Assembly (NCBI GenBank): GCA_023412665.1
Contig: JAEZCA010000059.1
Span: 5,970-69,969, forward strand
Source of the DNA: Bacillota bacterium
Lineage (GTDB): Bacteria > Bacillota > Clostridia > Acetivibrionales > DTU013
Direction of reading: 5' to 3'
Length of the DNA stretch: 64,000 nt
The notes below the pieces were generated by a model. It searched no databases. It was not told the DNA's origin and saw nothing but the letters and a program-made list of their open reading frames with translations. Shown here piece after piece: positions 7,918-16,876 of the stretch. How positions within the stretch are numbered: the stretch's first letter is position 1; each line of letters starts with the position of its first letter. A program made the translations under genes and the position numbers.

Positions 7918-9108
7918 ATGGAAAGAATCACAGGAACAGTTGTCAGAGGTATAAGGGCGCCCATAATAAACAGCGGGGACGATATAGCTAAGATAGTTGC
8001 AGACAGTGTCATGAAGGCATCTGAGATAGAAGGCTTTGCCGTCAGAGACAGAGACATAGCTGCAATTACAGAATCTGTCGTAGCCCGTTCCCAGGGCAAC
8101 TACGCAAGCATTGATGCTATCGCCCAAGACATACGTTCAAAATTCGGCAATGATACCATCGGAGTCATTTTCCCCATACTAAGCCGAAACCGTTTTGCCA
8201 TCTGCCTTCGCGGAATAGCAAAGGGTGCGTCGAAAATAGTGCTTATGCTGAGCTATCCTTCCGATGAAGTGGGCAACCACCTTGTAGATATTGACCTTCT
8301 TGATGAAAAAGGAGTAAATCCGTGGACCGATGTACTGACCCTAAAGCAGTACCGTGACCTTTTCGGCTACATCAAGCATACCTTTACAGGAATGGATTAC
8401 ATTGATTACTATAAATCTCTGATAGAAGAATACGGTGTTGAATGTGAAGTAATATTCTCAAACAACCCCAGGACAATATTGGAATATACAAAAAGTGTGC
8501 TTGCCTGCGACATACATACAAGGATGAGGACAAAAAGGATCCTGAAAGCAAACGGCGGCCAAAAGATATTCAGTCTTGATGAAATATTGTCTGCGCCTGT
8601 GAATGGCAGCGGATATAATGAAGAATACGGACTCCTTGGTTCAAACAAATCAACTGAGGATACCGTTAAGCTGTTCCCCCGCGACTGCAGCCAGCTGGTC
8701 GAAAAGATACAGGCAGATCTCAGGCAGCGCACCGGTAAAACCATCGAGGTAATGGTATACGGGGATGGGGCATTCAAGGATCCGGTGGGCAAGATATGGG
8801 AGCTCGCCGACCCGGTGGTGTCTCCCGGCTATACACCCGGTCTTGAAGGCACTCCAAATGAGGTCAAGCTCAAATATCTTGCAGACAACAATTTCAGGGA
8901 CCTGCGGGGAGACGAGCTCAAAAAGGCAATATCCGAATATATAAAGAACAAGGAAAGCGATCTTGTGGGCGAAATGGTTTCACAGGGGACGACTCCCAGA
9001 AGACTGACAGATCTGATCGGTTCACTTTGCGACCTGACAAGCGGAAGCGGAGACAAGGGTACTCCGATAGTCTACATACAGGGCTATTTTGACAATTACG
9101 CAAAATAA
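7918..9108 (+). CDS. CofE-like (coenzyme F420-0:L-glutamate ligase family) protein
   Basis: 396 residues, ATG behind CAAGGAG. The N-terminus (VVRGIRAPIINSGDDIAKIVADS) matches the start of the CofE/FbiB gamma-glutamyl ligase fold, which uses GTP to add glutamate to F420-0. It is longer than archaeal CofE (about 250), with extra C-terminal sequence containing VMVYGDGAFKDPVGKIWEL. Firmicutes generally lack F420, so the substrate is probably different; gamma-glutamylation of another acceptor is a guess. It is a single gene with its own promoter and terminator and a divergent LysR regulator. The family assignment is fairly firm; the function is open. Confidence 0.72.
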   Translation: MERITGTVVRGIRAPIINSGDDIAKIVADSVMKASEIEGFAVRDRDIAAITESVVARSQGNYASIDAIAQDIRSKFGNDTIGVIFPILSRNRFAICLRGIAKGASKIVLMLSYPSDEVGNHLVDIDLLDEKGVNPWTDVLTLKQYRDLFGYIKHTFTGMDYIDYYKSLIEEYGVECEVIFSNNPRTILEYTKSVLACDIHTRMRTKRILKANGGQKIFSLDEILSAPVNGSGYNEEYGLLGSNKSTEDTVKLFPRDCSQLVEKIQADLRQRTGKTIEVMVYGDGAFKDPVGKIWELADPVVSPGYTPGLEGTPNEVKLKYLADNNFRDLRGDELKKAISEYIKNKESDLVGEMVSQGTTPRRLTDLIGSLCDLTSGSGDKGTPIVYIQGYFDNYAK

Positions 9109-9125
9109 CAACCGGCACTAATAGT

Positions 9126-9158
9126 ACAGCAGGGATTTATCAAATCCCTGCTGTTTTT
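9126..9158 (+). terminator. Intrinsic terminator after the CofE-like gene
   Basis: Perfect 13-bp stem ACAGCAGGGATTT/AAATCCCTGCTGT with a 3-nt loop, followed by TTTTT. Confidence 0.9.
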
Positions 9159-9165
9159 GTATCTT

Positions 9166-11082
9166 TCAGAAAATGGAGTATATATCTGAGAACTCTATAT
9201 TGATTCTTTCGACATGGCTTCTGTTAATGTAAACAGACTGGCTTTTCGCTTCCTCCCCGTCTATTTCCCTGCATGGCAGCTCAATAATGAATTCCGAGCC
9301 GTTTCCGACCTTGCTGACCACCCTGATACTTCCCCCAAGCAGTTCCACGAGGTTTTGAGTAAGTGACAGGCCTATACCGCTGCCCTCATGGTCACGGGTA
9401 AGGGAGCTGTTTACCTGTCTGAATCTCTCAAAAATGATAGCCTGTTTATCTTCAGGGATACCTATACCGGTATCCTTTACCGATATTTCGACACTTTGAC
9501 CCATGTCATGGATGTTCACAGTAATCACGCCATTCTGCTTTGTGAATTTCACGGCATTCGACAAGAGATTGAGCATGATCCTTTCGATCTTGTCCGCGTC
9601 TACAGCAATTATCTTTTCTTCCACGTCGGTATCAAATATGAGCTCTATCCCCTTGTTTTCAGTAAAATCCGCAACAGATAATGTTATATCCTCCACTATC
9701 TCCACAATATTGTAATATTGCAGATTAATCTCATAGAATCCGGTATCAAGCCTCGTCATATCGATAAGGTTGTTGGTAAGTCTCAACAATCTGAAGCAAT
9801 TCTGTTTCATGCTGCCAAGATATTTTTTTATTCTGCCGCTAATCTCACCTTCATGTTTTTCCATCTTCAAAAGATCCAACAGTTGTAAGGTACCCAGAAT
9901 GACATTCAAAGGTGTGCGGAATTCATGGGATATATTTGCGAAGAACTCATTTTTCAGTTCATCATATTTCTGAGTTTCCAAAAGTAGTCTCTCATTCAGC
10001 TCAGACCCAAGCCTGAGAGCCTCCAGCATTTTCTCCTTTTCCGTTATATCGCGTATGTACCAGACCCTTCCATATTCCTCGCTGAAGTACAGTATCGGCA
10101 CTGTGTATATATCCAGTATGGTTCCGTTTTTCAGCCTGATTTTTTCGAAGCAGGCATTTTCGGCATTTAAAAAGGTATCGACCATCTTCTCCCTTAATTC
10201 CGTTTCATCGCTTACAGTATTGATAAAGTACTGAAATATACGCATTCCATCCCTGAACTTAATAATATCGGCTGTCAGTCCCAGCATTTCGATGGATTTT
10301 TGATTATAGCACAATATCCTGTTATTCTTGTCAATTACAATTATACCATCGATGGATGTCTCCAGCTGAGCCCTCAAAACAGCGTTGCTTCTGATCAACA
10401 ATGTGGAAAGGCTGTTCAGTTCCAAATTCTTTTCAAGTATGAGCTTCCTGTCCATAAAGCTTATTTTGTAGCTTGTAACAATTACTGCAGAATAAATTAC
10501 CGCCAGAATCAGCAGTGTGGTAAGAAAGGACAAATAGGCGCTAAGCCTTTGCGTATCCATACTAGAGTTTATAATGACAACCGCGTAGATTACAGAAGAT
10601 AAAATATAGATTATATAGTCTGCAAAGCTGTCCATGATTATCAGAGATGCTATACCAAACATCGATATAATAAAGGAAAAAGGCGGTAAGACTGTACTTC
10701 TGGCGGAGGCAACTGCACTCAGGCTCATGGTGGCCGTCAGCATAATGATGTGCACTGCCTTGTACAGCTTCACATTACCGGCATTAATAATTCTCTTGCC
10801 TGAACTGGTAAATGCCAGAAAAAGAACGGGAATGATAAAAAATGTGTAATGAAAAAAATCAAACTTCTCGAATATATTTACATTTCTCGTCCAAAACCGT
10901 GACTCAGCCACATTAAATAAAAACAGAACAAGATTAATAATTATCAGTATCAGCGCAAGTATCCTGTCACGTTCTATATTGGCAGATACCACATCCAATT
11001 TGAATTCTGCAAGATACTCCTCCGGGATCTTTGCCTTGCTTGGCATCATAACCCGTACAATACTGTTTTTCAGGTTTTTCAT
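9166..11082 (-). CDS. Membrane PAS-domain sensor histidine kinase
   Basis: 638 residues. Residues about 40-205 hold six or seven hydrophobic segments, followed by a coiled linker, a PAS domain (about 240-350: SIDGIIVIDKNN, YIRDITEKE), a HisKA domain with phospho-acceptor His386 in NISHEFRTPLN, and a HATPase domain (N box LLSNAVKFT, G1 DTGIGIPED, G2 GSGIGLSL). It autophosphorylates in response to an unknown membrane or cytoplasmic signal. No response regulator lies beside it, so it is an orphan kinase here. It sits 48 bp downstream of a double-MerR regulator gene on the same strand. Confidence 0.9.
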   Translation of the reverse strand: MKNLKNSIVRVMMPSKAKIPEEYLAEFKLDVVSANIERDRILALILIIINLVLFLFNVAESRFWTRNVNIFEKFDFFHYTFFIIPVLFLAFTSSGKRIINAGNVKLYKAVHIIMLTATMSLSAVASARSTVLPPFSFIISMFGIASLIIMDSFADYIIYILSSVIYAVVIINSSMDTQRLSAYLSFLTTLLILAVIYSAVIVTSYKISFMDRKLILEKNLELNSLSTLLIRSNAVLRAQLETSIDGIIVIDKNNRILCYNQKSIEMLGLTADIIKFRDGMRIFQYFINTVSDETELREKMVDTFLNAENACFEKIRLKNGTILDIYTVPILYFSEEYGRVWYIRDITEKEKMLEALRLGSELNERLLLETQKYDELKNEFFANISHEFRTPLNVILGTLQLLDLLKMEKHEGEISGRIKKYLGSMKQNCFRLLRLTNNLIDMTRLDTGFYEINLQYYNIVEIVEDITLSVADFTENKGIELIFDTDVEEKIIAVDADKIERIMLNLLSNAVKFTKQNGVITVNIHDMGQSVEISVKDTGIGIPEDKQAIIFERFRQVNSSLTRDHEGSGIGLSLTQNLVELLGGSIRVVSKVGNGSEFIIELPCREIDGEEAKSQSVYINRSHVERINIEFSDIYSIF

Positions 11083-11130
11083 ATTATCACCAGTCAGCGG
11101 TCGTCATATTTTCATGTTCTTTTACATATT

Positions 11131-11940
11131 TTACACCCACTTTAATCTGCTGGCAATACTGGCTTTCTTACCCTTAAGTAAGCATATTATTTCACAGGCT
11201 GCATCAATAGCAGAGTGAAGAGAGGTCAGCAGAGTATCTGTGAAGCACAGATAACCCCTTTCCTCATCTGTCTCAGGAGAATCCAGTATTTCCTTCAGGC
11301 CGTCTGTCGAACCTGATTCCAGCTTTTGAACTGCTCTGAGTATAGCCATGTTGCTATAATTTGATCGTCTTAGTGCACGGATGACCCTGAGTTTGTTTAT
11401 CTCATCCGTGCCATAAATCCTGTAACCATTCCGGGGATCGCGGGGTATGTCTATGAGTCCGTTCCTTTCCCAGTCTCTCAATATGTCTGCAGTAACATTC
11501 AGCAGCTTTGCCACTTCCTTTCTTGATAATACAACAGCAGAGGCAGCATTTGTCTTTGGAATGGGCTGAAAATCGACGCTATTGAAAGCATCGCGGCTGC
11601 CCCATTCCTCAAGAAAGCGCTCCGCTTCCTCCGCCTGGCGGCATTCATTCTGAAGCAGCACCTTTAATCTTTCGGCGCTGTCCAATGCTTCAGAATAACT
11701 GCCGCGGGCAGACAATGTAATGACCTCATACGCCGTATGCTTGATTTCTCTACTGAACACAGTACACTTTAACACAAGCCGTATAAGCTTCACCTGGTCC
11801 ATATGGTCCTGGGTAAAAAGTCTATAGCCCGAAGGACTGCGCGGCACTTCGGGAAGAAGGCCCCACTCTTCATAAAGCCTTATGGTATTAGGGTGAAGAT
11901 CCACTGCTTTTGCAATTTCGGACGTTTTATAATACTTCAT
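11131..11940 (-). CDS. MerR-family regulator with two HTH domains
   Basis: 269 residues. Residues 1-70 are a MerR winged helix (KTSEIAKAVDLHPNTIRLYEEWGL, with SGYRLF). Residues about 138-205 are a second MerR-type domain (SRKEVAKLLNVTADILRDWERNGL, with NGYRIYG). Classical MerR proteins have one such domain and dimerise; a tandem copy suggests one chain may read a whole operator or two sites. It is 91 bp downstream of the uvrA-like gene and on the same strand, so it may be co-transcribed with it. The effector is unknown. Confidence 0.87.
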   Translation of the reverse strand: MKYYKTSEIAKAVDLHPNTIRLYEEWGLLPEVPRSPSGYRLFTQDHMDQVKLIRLVLKCTVFSREIKHTAYEVITLSARGSYSEALDSAERLKVLLQNECRQAEEAERFLEEWGSRDAFNSVDFQPIPKTNAASAVVLSRKEVAKLLNVTADILRDWERNGLIDIPRDPRNGYRIYGTDEINKLRVIRALRRSNYSNMAILRAVQKLESGSTDGLKEILDSPETDEERGYLCFTDTLLTSLHSAIDAACEIICLLKGKKASIASRLKWV

Positions 11941-12031
11941 ACAGACCTCTATAACCTACTTTGTATGCACATTTTATCAAACGAAGCTTCAACGGGCAAG
12001 CTTCTCTAATACTGCTTGTATAGGTGTTGTT

Positions 12032-14671
12032 TTACCCAATGAGCCTCTTCAAATACGAGCCGGTATGAGAACGTTCAGCGCAAGCCACCTGTTCCGGCGT
12101 GCCGCAGGCCATTATCTGCCCGCCGTTTGTGCCTCCCTCGGGTCCGAAATCTATGACCCAGTCCGAGGATTTTATAACATCAAGATTATGTTCTATTACA
12201 ACGACTGTATTCCCTGCCTCTACAAGGCACTGCAGCACAGCGATAAGCTTTTTGACATCATGGGGATGGAGTCCTGATGTCGGTTCATCAAGCATGTAAA
12301 GCGTATGGCCCTTGCTTTTTCTGGATAACTCCTTAGCGAGCTTTATCCTCTGCGCTTCTCCTCCCGAGAGGGTCGTGGCAGCCTGGCCCAGTTTCAGATA
12401 ACCAAGACCCACTTCAATAAGCAAACCGAGCTTATCCGAGACCTGCGCTTCTGCCCTGAATAAATCAAAGGCCTCACGGATCGACATGTTTAAAACATCA
12501 GAAATGCTGCAGCCGTTATATTTAACATCAATCACCTCACGTTTGAATCTTGCTCCCCTGCACACGGGACAGACTACCTGGACCTCCGGTAAAAAATGCA
12601 TCTTTATCGACAGAATACCCGCACCCTGGCACTTTTCGCATCTGCCGCCGGGCACATTGAATGAAAAATCCCTGGGCTGCAGCCTGTGCTTCTTTGCATC
12701 AGGCAGTCCGGCGTATACAGCTCTGATCGCAGTGAATATATCGGTATACGTTGCGGCATTTGATCTGGGAATCCTTCCGATAGGAGTCTGATCGATGGTG
12801 ATCACCTTGTCAATGTTCTCCCAGCCGGTTATGCGCTCATGTCTGCCCGGCATGTCTCCGGCGCCGTAATACCGCTGTGATGCAGCTTTATCCACTATAT
12901 CGAAAAGCAGTGTGGATTTTCCGGAACCTGATACACCAGTCAGCGCTACCATCATTCCAAGAGGTATCTCGACCCTCAGATCCTTGAGATTGTGCTCTTT
13001 GGCACCTGCTATGACAAGGGCGGCGCCAGCTGGCATTCTTCTTTCCGCCGGTATCGGTATACTGTCAGTTCCTGCGAGGAATTTTCCCGTTATCGAACCG
13101 GTACAGTCGGCCACTTCAGCCGGAGTACCGTCTGCCACCAGACAGCCCCCATCCTTTCCCGCTCCGGGTCCTATGTCAATGATGTGATCCGCAGCTCTCA
13201 TCATCTCAATGTCATGTTCTATTACAAGTACGGTATTCCCCATGTCTCTGAGCTGCTTCAGTACGCCGATCAATCTGTCGGTATCACGGGGATGCAGACC
13301 TGTAGTCGGTTCATCCAGTACGTAAAGCACCCCTGTAAGCCCTGAACCAAGAAGCGACGCTAGCCTGAGTCTCTGAGCCTCTCCTCCCGAAAGCGATACT
13401 GCGGACCTTTCCATGGAGAGGTAACCAAGTCCCACATCCAAAAGCCTCCTTATCCTGCCGGCCAGATCATCCAATACAGGCTGAAGTATGAGCAGTCCGG
13501 CTTCCGATGTATTGAGAGGAAGCATATACATCCAATTGTCAAGCTCCTCCAGCGACTTTTTCGACAGTTCAGTGATTGTTTCGCCAGCGACGGTTATGCT
13601 CCTGCTTTCCGCCTTCAGCCTTGCTCCGCCGCATTCCGGGCAGGTATGCCTGATAAAAAATTTCTCCAGCTTCTCTCTGGTTGCATCCTCCATATCATGG
13701 TCGGCATACTTTCTGAGCATATTAGTGATAATGCCTTCGAACTTGCCCTTGTAAGCATTTGTCGGAGGCTGTTTATCCGGGTAATGCCTCCTGAATTCCT
13801 GGCTGTTGACGCCATGGAGCAGCAGATCCCTCTGGATCTGATCATAATCGGATATCCTTCTGTCGGGATCAAAGTCAAATCCATAGTATTCACCTGCGGT
13901 TTTCAGTGCAGTTGTATAAAATGAGACAAGGGACTTGTCCCAACTCGATACCGCACCTTCGCTTATGCTTTTGCTTTCGTCAAGTATCGCTGAAATATCA
14001 GGCTTGCTGACTACTCCAAGGCCGGTGCAGGCAGGGCAGGCTCCATTGGGCTTATTGAAGGAGAAGTCGGCCATTGTGAGCTCAGGCAGCACATTACCGC
14101 ATTTTGCACACTTTGCGGTGCCGGCCTGATCAGCGGTATCATCAGGACTGCTTATGAACTGCTGGTCTTCGTCACCATCCCACAAGTCGATATCCGACCG
14201 GTGATCATCCTCAAACAACGGCCTGATGATTTCACCACAGTACGGGCATGGTCTTTCCCCCAGCTTTGCGTATATGAGCCGCAGGTATGTGAACACTTCG
14301 GTAACCGTTCCGACAGTTGAACGGGGATTCCTGTTGGTCAGATGCTGATCGACACTGATAGAAGGCGACAGTCCAACAATGCTGTCGACTTTTGGCTTGC
14401 TGACAAAGTCGGTCACCATGCCGAGGGATGCCATATACTGGCGCTGGCATTCCTTCTGCAATGTATCGAAGGCCAGTGTCGATTTGCCGGACCCTGATAT
14501 GCCGGTCAATACCACAAGCTTGTTTTTGGGGATCTTCAGTGATATGTTTTTAAGATTGTTTTCCCTCGCACCCCTGATTTCAATAAAACGAGGCGAGTTA
14601 TATTCCCCGTCTCGTTGAAACGCGTGGAGGTAAGAAAAATCTTCTTTTGACGATGCGCTATAATTATCCAT
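12032..14671 (-). CDS. UvrA-like excinuclease ABC subunit A (probable paralogue)
   Basis: 879 residues with two ABC ATPase modules. The first Walker A is GISGSGKSTLAF and the second GVSGSGKSTLLF; signature motifs are SLSGGEAQRLRLA and TLSGGEAQRIKLA; both D loops read LDEPT(T/S)GLHP. The C-terminal zinc finger is intact (CEKCQGAG and CPVCRGARF), and Cys pairs CPYC, CAKC and CPAC lie in the first module. Housekeeping UvrA is usually about 940 residues and often next to uvrB. This shorter form with no uvrB, and with a regulator downstream, resembles UvrA2/drug-resistance-type paralogues. A role in DNA damage or DNA-binding-drug tolerance is inferred. Confidence 0.85.
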   Translation of the reverse strand: MDNYSASSKEDFSYLHAFQRDGEYNSPRFIEIRGARENNLKNISLKIPKNKLVVLTGISGSGKSTLAFDTLQKECQRQYMASLGMVTDFVSKPKVDSIVGLSPSISVDQHLTNRNPRSTVGTVTEVFTYLRLIYAKLGERPCPYCGEIIRPLFEDDHRSDIDLWDGDEDQQFISSPDDTADQAGTAKCAKCGNVLPELTMADFSFNKPNGACPACTGLGVVSKPDISAILDESKSISEGAVSSWDKSLVSFYTTALKTAGEYYGFDFDPDRRISDYDQIQRDLLLHGVNSQEFRRHYPDKQPPTNAYKGKFEGIITNMLRKYADHDMEDATREKLEKFFIRHTCPECGGARLKAESRSITVAGETITELSKKSLEELDNWMYMLPLNTSEAGLLILQPVLDDLAGRIRRLLDVGLGYLSMERSAVSLSGGEAQRLRLASLLGSGLTGVLYVLDEPTTGLHPRDTDRLIGVLKQLRDMGNTVLVIEHDIEMMRAADHIIDIGPGAGKDGGCLVADGTPAEVADCTGSITGKFLAGTDSIPIPAERRMPAGAALVIAGAKEHNLKDLRVEIPLGMMVALTGVSGSGKSTLLFDIVDKAASQRYYGAGDMPGRHERITGWENIDKVITIDQTPIGRIPRSNAATYTDIFTAIRAVYAGLPDAKKHRLQPRDFSFNVPGGRCEKCQGAGILSIKMHFLPEVQVVCPVCRGARFKREVIDVKYNGCSISDVLNMSIREAFDLFRAEAQVSDKLGLLIEVGLGYLKLGQAATTLSGGEAQRIKLAKELSRKSKGHTLYMLDEPTSGLHPHDVKKLIAVLQCLVEAGNTVVVIEHNLDVIKSSDWVIDFGPEGGTNGGQIMACGTPEQVACAERSHTGSYLKRLIG

Positions 14672-14794
14672 ATTGCCTCCTTACAGCTTCATGCTCTGAT
14701 TTTTGTCCTATTAAAAAATATTTACGAACCGAATAGCTCAAAGACATTTTACTACAGCCGGATAACCCTGGAGTAATGATGGAGGGTTTGCAAC

Positions 14795-14869
14795 ATGAAA
14801 ATTAGTCCTAGGCCTCGGCATGGAGGGAGTTCGCATACTTCTGAGACAGACAGATTGATGGATTTTTAA
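14795..14869 (+). CDS. Candidate 24-residue small protein
   Basis: ATG with GGAGGG 8 nt upstream, 24 codons, TAA, then a hairpin 10 bp later. The peptide begins MKISPRPRHGGSSH and ends with DRLMDF; it is basic, then Ser/Thr-rich, with no membrane segment. It lies in the otherwise empty 290-bp gap between the uvrA-like gene and the VWA gene, divergent from uvrA. I do not recognise it. Support is the ribosome-binding site and position only. Confidence 0.35.
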   Translation: MKISPRPRHGGSSHTSETDRLMDF

Positions 14870-14879
14870 CTATGGGCAG

Positions 14880-14920
14880 AAAGGGACTGCCGCTTTACTA
14901 TCTGCAGCAGTCCCTTTATT
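14880..14920. terminator. Hairpin, possible bidirectional terminator
   Basis: An 11-bp stem AAAGGGACTGC/GCAGTCCCTTT encloses about 16 nt. T runs are short on both sides (TTTATT and TTTCTG). It could end the VWA transcript on the minus strand or the small ORF on the plus strand. Confidence 0.55.
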
Positions 14921-14962
14921 AAGCCATTCCATTTCTAACATAAATTTTGTAATAGCGCATCG

Positions 14963-15616
14963 TTATTTCATATTCTTTCCCCTGCGGATGAAGTCCTTGT
15001 CTATCTCTTCCTTCCAGTCATCGGATATACTGCACGCACGGAACGCACTTACAGCTTCACTGACCACCTTGTAGTTAAGGTTTGTGCCCTCGCTGTCGCT
15101 GACGAAGTTGGCAGCCCTGTCAGCACCGATACCGAAGCTGGCAGCTGTTGAAATGGCATCGATGTTGGCACCGAGGAATATGAACTCCCACCCATACATC
15201 TTCTTTTGATTTTCGACCATGCCTCTTATCTTTTCAAAGGTATACTCCCGACTGGCATTTTCCATCCCGTCAGTCGTGATGACAAACATGACCTTGTCAG
15301 CTCTGTGCTCCTCGCTGGTCTGCTTTTGCACATTGGCGATCTTGCTGATAGTGTTGCCGATGGCATCTAAAAGAGCAGTACTGCCGCGTACGAAATACTC
15401 TTTTTCAGTAATTGGCCTGATACCCTTGATATCGATCCTGTCATGCAGCAGTTCGTATTTGTCATCAAACAAAACAGTAGTCACCACAGCTTCTCCCGGC
15501 TCATCCTTCTGCTTTTTCAGCATTGAGTTGAAGCCGCCTATAGTGTCACTTTCAAGGCCCGCCATTGAACCGCTCCTGTCAAGTATGAACACCAATTCAG
15601 TAAGGTTTGTTTTCAT
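14963..15616 (-). CDS. VWA-domain protein (TerY/YfbK-like metal-binding domain)
   Basis: 217 residues. The MIDAS motif DRSGSM (DxSxS) near residue 13, a Thr in RGSTALLDA and an Asp in TTDGMEN form a complete von Willebrand A metal site. There is no signal peptide or membrane anchor, so it is cytosolic. The start is taken as the second of two ATGs, because GGAGG abuts the first and lies 9 nt from the second. It is immediately downstream of the macro-domain gene (77 bp), probably one operon. Stand-alone VWA proteins of this type occur with ADP-ribose-processing and stress genes; a partner-binding role is inferred. Confidence 0.8.
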   Translation of the reverse strand: MKTNLTELVFILDRSGSMAGLESDTIGGFNSMLKKQKDEPGEAVVTTVLFDDKYELLHDRIDIKGIRPITEKEYFVRGSTALLDAIGNTISKIANVQKQTSEEHRADKVMFVITTDGMENASREYTFEKIRGMVENQKKMYGWEFIFLGANIDAISTAASFGIGADRAANFVSDSEGTNLNYKVVSEAVSAFRACSISDDWKEEIDKDFIRRGKNMK

Positions 15617-15693
15617 ATCTGTCATCCTCCATTCATTTTATGAATTAAGGATAACACCACAGCCTGCTCTGATGGTCGCTTCAGAAGCGACAA

Positions 15694-16833
15694 TCACGCA
15701 CCCAGCAGATCCTGGTCAAAAGCAAATAGCGCTTCATTTATTTCAAATATGTTATAGTTGCCATCCTGGATGAAATACTCAATAATGACGTCGAACTTGC
15801 TGCTATGTGAAAGAGTATAGCCTGCTCTACCCAACAGATCAAGGGTTTCATCCAGACTGAGCCTGAGCGCTATAGCAAGGGCAATAGCTGTTGTCTTGCT
15901 GGGATTGTAGTCGTTATTGCTGCGTATTTTTGAAAAAAGCCTCCGGTCAATATTTGCCCTTTTATATGTATCTACATCAGTCATTCCCTTTTCAACAATC
16001 AATCTCAGCAGCATCTGAGAAAAAGTCTCATCCAGCTTGTTTACGATATCCTCAAGGCTGCGCCCGCGCTTTTGCATCCCAGGCGCAATCGAAGAGGGAG
16101 CATATATTTTTGCATCTTCATATGACTCTTCAACCGCATATTTCCTATCTGCAGCAAACAGCTTGTCCTCCTCACATGCCTCCTCCTTACATGGTATGTC
16201 CACCTCGTATGACCCAGCATCGTCCACGCTGTATTTTCTCTGGTGTCCGGGCTCGGCTGCCGGAGAAGGCAGGTTTCTGAAGCGTTCTGCCTTCAAATGC
16301 TCTTGGGCATAATTATCGTCGATATATCTCTCTATGGCAGAGAAAAGCTTTTCGCTCAAGGCATAGGCCTTTCTGTCAAAAACCACAAGATAGACCTCCA
16401 TATCATGCTTCAGCAGAAAATCGCCTATTGCAGAAATAGCGATCTGAAGCGCCTGATCCTTTGGATATCCATAAATCCCGGATGAGATGAGCGGAAATGC
16501 AATGGAATTGCAGTCATGCTTCAGTGCAAGCTCCAGTGAGCCGGTATAGCTGTTATAAAGCTTGCGGGCCTCATCATGACCGCCCCCATGCCATACCGGA
16601 CCAACGGCATGTATGATATATTTGGCAGAAAGGCTGTATCCTCCTGTGATTACCGCCTCTCCCGTGTTACAGTGTCCAATTCTGCGGCATTCCTCCTGCA
16701 GCTGTTCTGCTCCTGCCGCCGCAAATATAGCACCGCAAACTCCCCCGCCCATTCTCAGCTCCGAATTGGCGGCATTTACTATCGCATCGGTCTGCATTTT
16801 AGTTATATCATTTCGAACGATCCTCAACGGCAT
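15694..16833 (-). CDS. Macro-domain (ADP-ribose hydrolase-like) protein with C-terminal helical domain
   Basis: 379 residues. The N-terminal macro domain (about residues 1-165) shows DITKMQTDAIVNAANSEL, MGGGVCGAIFAAAG, ITGGYSL and SSGIYGYP, all ADP-ribose-binding features of O-acetyl-ADP-ribose deacetylase/MacroD types. A Pro/Glu-rich variable linker (about 185-260) joins a conserved helical C-terminal domain (VEKGMTDVDTYKRANIDRRL, then TTAIALAIALRLSLDETLDL and a hydrophobic end), which looks like a helix-turn-helix or protein-binding module. It should remove or bind ADP-ribose on targets. The macro-VWA pairing suggests a stress or conflict-related module. ATG at 16833 has GGGAG at 8 nt. Confidence 0.85.
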   Translation of the reverse strand: MPLRIVRNDITKMQTDAIVNAANSELRMGGGVCGAIFAAAGAEQLQEECRRIGHCNTGEAVITGGYSLSAKYIIHAVGPVWHGGGHDEARKLYNSYTGSLELALKHDCNSIAFPLISSGIYGYPKDQALQIAISAIGDFLLKHDMEVYLVVFDRKAYALSEKLFSAIERYIDDNYAQEHLKAERFRNLPSPAAEPGHQRKYSVDDAGSYEVDIPCKEEACEEDKLFAADRKYAVEESYEDAKIYAPSSIAPGMQKRGRSLEDIVNKLDETFSQMLLRLIVEKGMTDVDTYKRANIDRRLFSKIRSNNDYNPSKTTAIALAIALRLSLDETLDLLGRAGYTLSHSSKFDVIIEYFIQDGNYNIFEINEALFAFDQDLLGA

Positions 16834-16876
16834 ATTGAACACTCCCTGATTAGTTTTTACAAATGATACAGTAAAA

